Below are positions 60,291 through 64,000 of a stretch of DNA of 64,000 bases, piece by piece. Position 1 is the stretch's first letter, and each line of letters begins with the position of its first letter. The stretch comes from Candidatus Rickettsiella isopodorum (lineage in GTDB: Bacteria > Pseudomonadota > Gammaproteobacteria > Diplorickettsiales > Diplorickettsiaceae): contig NZ_LUKY01000033.1 of assembly GCF_001881495.1 (NCBI RefSeq), forward strand, positions 496,001-560,000, read 5' to 3'. The notes beneath the pieces were generated by a model. It was not told the DNA's origin. It did not search any database and saw only the letters and a program-made list of their open reading frames with translations. The position numbers and the translations under genes were made by a program.

Positions 60291-60386
60291 ATATAAACTT
60301 CCATTATTTTACTTTTTTATAATAAAAATAAAACATAATCAGGAATTTATAAAGTAATTTATAAAAATTCTTATTCTTATTTTTTG

Positions 60387-61346
60387 CTAGCGAAAACCAT
60401 GAGGTAAAATACCGAGATTAGTACTGAGTTGTTGCGCGAATGAAGCGCCTATACGATCAGACAGTTGCTGCAATAAACCAGGTTTGACTGTGTAGTCGAC
60501 GATATTTTTATTCTTAATTAAGTCTTGAGATAAACTATTTAAATCTCCAAAGCCATCTATAAGGCCTAACGATAATGCCTCTTCGCCAGTCCAGGCTAAA
60601 CCAGAAAATAACTGAGGGTTATCTTTAATGCGGTTTCCGCGGCCTTGTTTAACCGCATTAATAAATTGTTGATGAACATTTGCAAGCATGCGTTCAGCAA
60701 TGAGTTTTTCTTCAATTTTTTCAGGCGAGAAAGGATCTAAAAAGCCTTTGTGGTCTCCAGCAGTTAATAAGCGGCGCTCAACACCGACTTTTTTCATGGT
60801 ACCAACAAAACCAAATCCGTCCATTAAAACGCCAATCGAACCGACTAAGCTGGCGGGATTAGCATAGATATCGTCACTAGCAGAGGCTATATAGTAAGCT
60901 GCAGATGCACAAAGATCATCACAAACGGAATACAATTTAGTCTTAGGGTATTGATGACGTAGATATCTTATTTCATTGTAGATTTGTGCGGCTTGAACTG
61001 GGCTGCCGCCTGGACTATTAATACGTAAAATCACTGTAAGGGTATTCTTATCTTCAAAAGCGTTTTGCAATCCTTCAATGACATTATCAGCACTTGCTGT
61101 TGAATTGTCATCAATGACGCCTCGAATATCAACGAGTCCGATATGAGCTTTTGCTTTTGAGGCGGTGGGGAGATTCGTAGTCGTTGGCCATAAAGCAAAC
61201 AAAAGACCTAGAAGAATTATAAAAAAGAAGAATTTAAAGAAAATATTCCAGCGTCTTTTACGACGTTGCTCTTTCAAGGTATCAAAAAGTAATTTCTCTA
61301 GGGTTTTGCGTTGCCAAGCTGGATCACTTAATAATTCTTCTGTCAT
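60387..61346 (-). CDS. sppA: Signal peptide peptidase SppA (S49 family)
   Basis: A 319-residue serine protease. An N-terminal basic stretch and membrane helix (about 34-52: IFFKFFFFIILLGLLFALW) is followed by the S49 domain. Family motifs are LRINSPGGSPVQAAQIYNEI, the catalytic Ser near 148 in DDLCASAAYYIAS, and a catalytic Lys near 201 in LTAGDHKGFLDPF. It digests signal peptides left in the membrane. It is the short form of the family, about half the E. coli length. Confidence 0.94.
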   Translation of the reverse strand: MTEELLSDPAWQRKTLEKLLFDTLKEQRRKRRWNIFFKFFFFIILLGLLFALWPTTTNLPTASKAKAHIGLVDIRGVIDDNSTASADNVIEGLQNAFEDKNTLTVILRINSPGGSPVQAAQIYNEIRYLRHQYPKTKLYSVCDDLCASAAYYIASASDDIYANPASLVGSIGVLMDGFGFVGTMKKVGVERRLLTAGDHKGFLDPFSPEKIEEKLIAERMLANVHQQFINAVKQGRGNRIKDNPQLFSGLAWTGEEALSLGLIDGFGDLNSLSQDLIKNKNIVDYTVKPGLLQQLSDRIGASFAQQLSTNLGILPHGFR

Positions 61347-61630
61347 ATAAACCCCTAGTTAAATTTTTGAAATAAGAATATAAGTGCGTTTAGTTTACCT
61401 CTTTTTTATTATCGGGGACATATTTGCGAAAAATAAAAAATTTTAGCGGTAAAGCAAGTCTTTATGTCCTTATCCGAACTAGCGCAATTTTTTTACAGAG
61501 TTTACTTTATATTTGATTGTTTAAAATTTGATGAAAATGCATTTTCTTAACAAAATTAACTTGATTTTTTCTAATTAGACTAAACTATTTATAAGATAGA
61601 AATCTAGATAAATGATAATTAGAGGGGAAT

Positions 61631-64000
61631 ATGAGCCTTAATAAATTAACCAGCCAGTTTCAAAATGCCTTAACCGAATCTCAATCATTGGCTGTAGGGC
61701 GAGATAATGCTTTTATTGAACCTGCTCATTTAATGTTTGCTTTGTTGCAGCAAGAGAATGGGACAGTCCGACCTTTGTTAAGTAAAGCTAATGTTAATTT
61801 AAATCAATTAACTAAAGACTTGGAACAGACAATGGCCCGATTACCCAAAGTACAGTCTTCAACTCCTGGCGAGATTTATCCTTCTAAAGATTTCACTCGC
61901 TTACTGAATGTAACCGATAAGCTTGCCCAACAAAGAAATGATGAATATATATCAAGCGAGTTATTTGTACTTGCTGCCATACAAGATAAAGGTATTTTGG
62001 GTGACTTATTAAGAAAAGCAGGTGCTAGCAAAGCGTTGATTGAACAAGCAATAAAAGATATACGAGGGGGAGAGGCTGTTAATGATCCTGAAGCAGAAGG
62101 TCGTCGCGGTGCTTTGGAAAAATACACAATTGATCTAACATTGCAGGCATCGCAAGGAAAGCTTGATCCAGTTATTGGTCGGGATGATGTAATACGTCGA
62201 ACGATTCAAGTCTTACAAAGACGAACAAAAAATAATCCTGTGCTTATTGGCGAGCCCGGTGTGGGTAAAACGGCTGTAGTGGAAGGACTTGCACAGCGCA
62301 TTATTAATCACGAAGTTCCAGAAGGATTAAGAAACAAACGTTTACTTGCTTTAGATATCGGTTCATTAATTGCAGGAGCTAAATATCGCGGAGAATTTGA
62401 AGAGCGATTAAAAGCTGTTTTAAATGAGCTTGCAAAGCAAGAAGGACAAATTATCTTATTTATTGATGAATTGCATACCATGGTAGGTGCAGGGAAAGCC
62501 GAAGGGGCTATGGATGCAGGAAATATGTTAAAACCTGCTTTAGCAAGAGGCCAATTACACTGTATTGGAGCAACAACTTTAAATGAATATCGAAACTATA
62601 TTGAAAAAGATGCTGCTTTAGAACGTCGTTTTCAAAAGATTCTAGTAGAGGAGCCTAGTGTTGAAGATACTATTGCCATTTTACGTGGTTTAAAACAACG
62701 GTATGAGATTCACCACGGCGTGGAAATAATGGATTCCGCTATTGTTGCTGCAGCCACCTTATCACATCGTTATATTTCTGATAGGAATTTACCGGACAAA
62801 GCAATCGATCTTATCGATGAGGCCGCTAGTCGAATCAGAATTGAAATCGATTCTAAACCAGAAAAATTGGATCGTTTAGATAGGCGATTAATTCAGTTAA
62901 AAATTGAACGAGAAGCTTTAAAAAAAGAAACGGACGAGTCTTCCAAGATTAGACTGAAAAATTTAGAAAATGAAATTACTGATCTTTCAAAAAAATATGC
63001 GGATCTCAATGAAATTTGGAAAGCTGAAAAAGCGACTTTACAAGGCGAACAAAAAATTAAAAGCGAACTTGAAAAGGTGCAATTTGAGTTAGAAAAAGCG
63101 CGTCGTTCGGGAGATTTGAATCGAATGTCCGAATTACAATACGGTCATATTCCTGCTTTAAAGAAAAAATTACTGGCTGCGCAGAAAATGGAAAAAAAAG
63201 AGCCTTATTTAGTACGGAATAAGGTGAGTGAAAAAGAAATTGCAGAAATTGTTTCACAATGGACAGGTATTCCAGTGGCTAAGATGCTAGAAGGTGAACG
63301 AGAAAAATTATTACATATGGAAGATGCGCTACATCAACGTGTGGTGGGTCAAGATGAAGCGATTTCTGTTGTCGCAAATGCTATTCGCCGTTCTCGTGCC
63401 GGTTTATCAGATCCTAAACGTCCCATAGGATCATTTATTTTTTCAGGACCTACCGGCGTCGGCAAAACGGAAGTGTGTAAAGCTTTAGCAGGATTTTTAT
63501 TTGATTCTGATGATGCAATGGTGCGTTTAGATATGTCTGAATTTATGGAAAAACACTCTGTTGCGCGTCTCATTGGTGCACCTCCAGGCTACGTCGGTTA
63601 TGAAGAAGGCGGTTATCTTACCGAAGCAGTTCGTCGAAAACCTTATTCAGTTGTTCTTCTGGATGAAATTGAAAAAGCGCATGCTGATGTATTTAATCTA
63701 TTATTACAAGTATTAGAGGATGGGCGATTAACAGACGGGCATGGACGTACAGTAGATTTTCGTAACACCGTTATAGTAATGACATCAAATTTAGGTTCGC
63801 AAATTATTCAAGAGTTAACGTCAAAAAAAGATTATGCGGCTTTAAAAAGTACGCTGATGGATATTATTGCGCAACATTTTCGACCTGAATTTATTAATCG
63901 TATCGATGAAGTGGTTGTATTTCACGCGCTAAATGAAAAACAGATCCATGCTATTACAGAAATCCAGCTGCAACAATTACGTCAACGCCTCAGTGAACGA
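61631..64000 (+). CDS. clpB: ATP-dependent chaperone ClpB (partial, C-terminus outside window)
   Basis: The gene starts at 61631 after AGAGGGGAAT and runs to the right edge, showing 790 residues. The order is: N-domain (1-145), first AAA+ with [15 protein letters not shown], coiled-coil middle domain (about 405-525) and second AAA+ with [13 protein letters not shown] and [12 protein letters not shown]. With DnaK it dissolves aggregated proteins. Upstream, CTTGATT at 61560 only partly resembles a sigma-32 -35 element; no clear -10 follows. Confidence 0.97.
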   Translation, partial: MSLNKLTSQFQNALTESQSLAVGRDNAFIEPAHLMFALLQQENGTVRPLLSKANVNLNQLTKDLEQTMARLPKVQSSTPGEIYPSKDFTRLLNVTDKLAQQRNDEYISSELFVLAAIQDKGILGDLLRKAGASKALIEQAIKDIRGGEAVNDPEAEGRRGALEKYTIDLTLQASQGKLDPVIGRDDVIRRTIQVLQRRTKNNPVLIGEPGVGKTAVVEGLAQRIINHEVPEGLRNKRLLALDIGSLIAGAKYRGEFEERLKAVLNELAKQEGQIILFIDELHTMVGAGKAEGAMDAGNMLKPALARGQLHCIGATTLNEYRNYIEKDAALERRFQKILVEEPSVEDTIAILRGLKQRYEIHHGVEIMDSAIVAAATLSHRYISDRNLPDKAIDLIDEAASRIRIEIDSKPEKLDRLDRRLIQLKIEREALKKETDESSKIRLKNLENEITDLSKKYADLNEIWKAEKATLQGEQKIKSELEKVQFELEKARRSGDLNRMSELQYGHIPALKKKLLAAQKMEKKEPYLVRNKVSEKEIAEIVSQWTGIPVAKMLEGEREKLLHMEDALHQRVVGQDEAISVVANAIRRSRAGLSDPKRPIGSFIFSGPTGVGKTEVCKALAGFLFDSDDAMVRLDMSEFMEKHSVARLIGAPPGYVGYEEGGYLTEAVRRKPYSVVLLDEIEKAHADVFNLLLQVLEDGRLTDGHGRTVDFRNTVIVMTSNLGSQIIQELTSKKDYAALKSTLMDIIAQHFRPEFINRIDEVVVFHALNEKQIHAITEIQLQQLRQRLSER

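Noticed and set aside
61560..61595. Sigma-32 heat-shock promoter for clpB
   Set aside because: CTTGATT is only a partial -35 match and no CCCCAT-like -10 follows at the right spacing.

Overview
The window is a gene-dense, AT-rich stretch of a gammaproteobacterial chromosome around the replication origin. Gene content points to the Legionellales, most like Coxiellaceae such as Rickettsiella or Diplorickettsia. The clues are a low-GC Gram-negative core gene set, a heptose LPS core with a Kdo-hydroxylase-like enzyme, an ankyrin protein, a host-attachment-family protein and an ICE-type TraI_2 remnant. The genus is inferred from gene content only. I see no insertion sequence, prophage, CRISPR array or rRNA operon.

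Layout. 1-6887 (mostly minus): a partial apaH, a TraI_2-like protein, then on the plus strand a zinc-finger protein and waaF, followed by the classical mnmE-yidC-yidD-rnpA-rpmH cluster read from a strong promoter. 6888-7672: an AT-rich gap that is the likely oriC. 7673-11591: dnaA-dnaN-recF, then a guanidinium-exporter-like SMR gene where gyrB often sits, followed at once by a perfect parS site. 11851-18246 (minus): trhO, tRNA-Thr, birA, a Kdo hydroxylase, comM, ubiK and an APH/ATPase fusion. 18360-23994 (plus): cfa, rppH-ptsP and a DprE1-like flavoenzyme. 24001-27616 (minus): prlC, recX-recA. 27849-30653 (plus): hldE-hldD and a ComEA-like protein. 30881-32455 (minus): a c5-type cytochrome and a class I aldolase. 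32793-41182 (plus): the complete atpIBEFHAGDC operon, then glmU. 41256-43758 (minus): host-attachment-family protein, amidase, sodC. 44265-45959 (plus): LysR regulator and DprE2-like SDR. 46019-52725: acnB, yggS, single-chain glycyl-tRNA synthetase, typA. 52847-57975 (plus): an unknown protein, ubiE-ubiJ-ubiB, a TatA/B-like orphan, a single-domain response regulator and an ankyrin protein. 58083-end: ispH, aquaporin, a type IV pilin-like protein, sppA, and clpB running off the window.

How the genes work together. Origin firing and segregation: dnaA, oriC candidate, parS. Envelope: waaF, hldE, hldD, KdoO-like, glmU, DprE1/DprE2-like pair, yidC. Ubiquinone: ubiE, ubiJ, ubiB, ubiK. Energy: ATP synthase, acnB, aldolase, cytochrome. 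DNA uptake is hinted at by comM, a ComEA-like protein and a pilin. The less ordinary points are the degenerate relaxase-like protein, the parS sites, the split DprE1/DprE2 pair, the lone Tat-like gene overlapped by a receiver domain, and several long inverted repeats.
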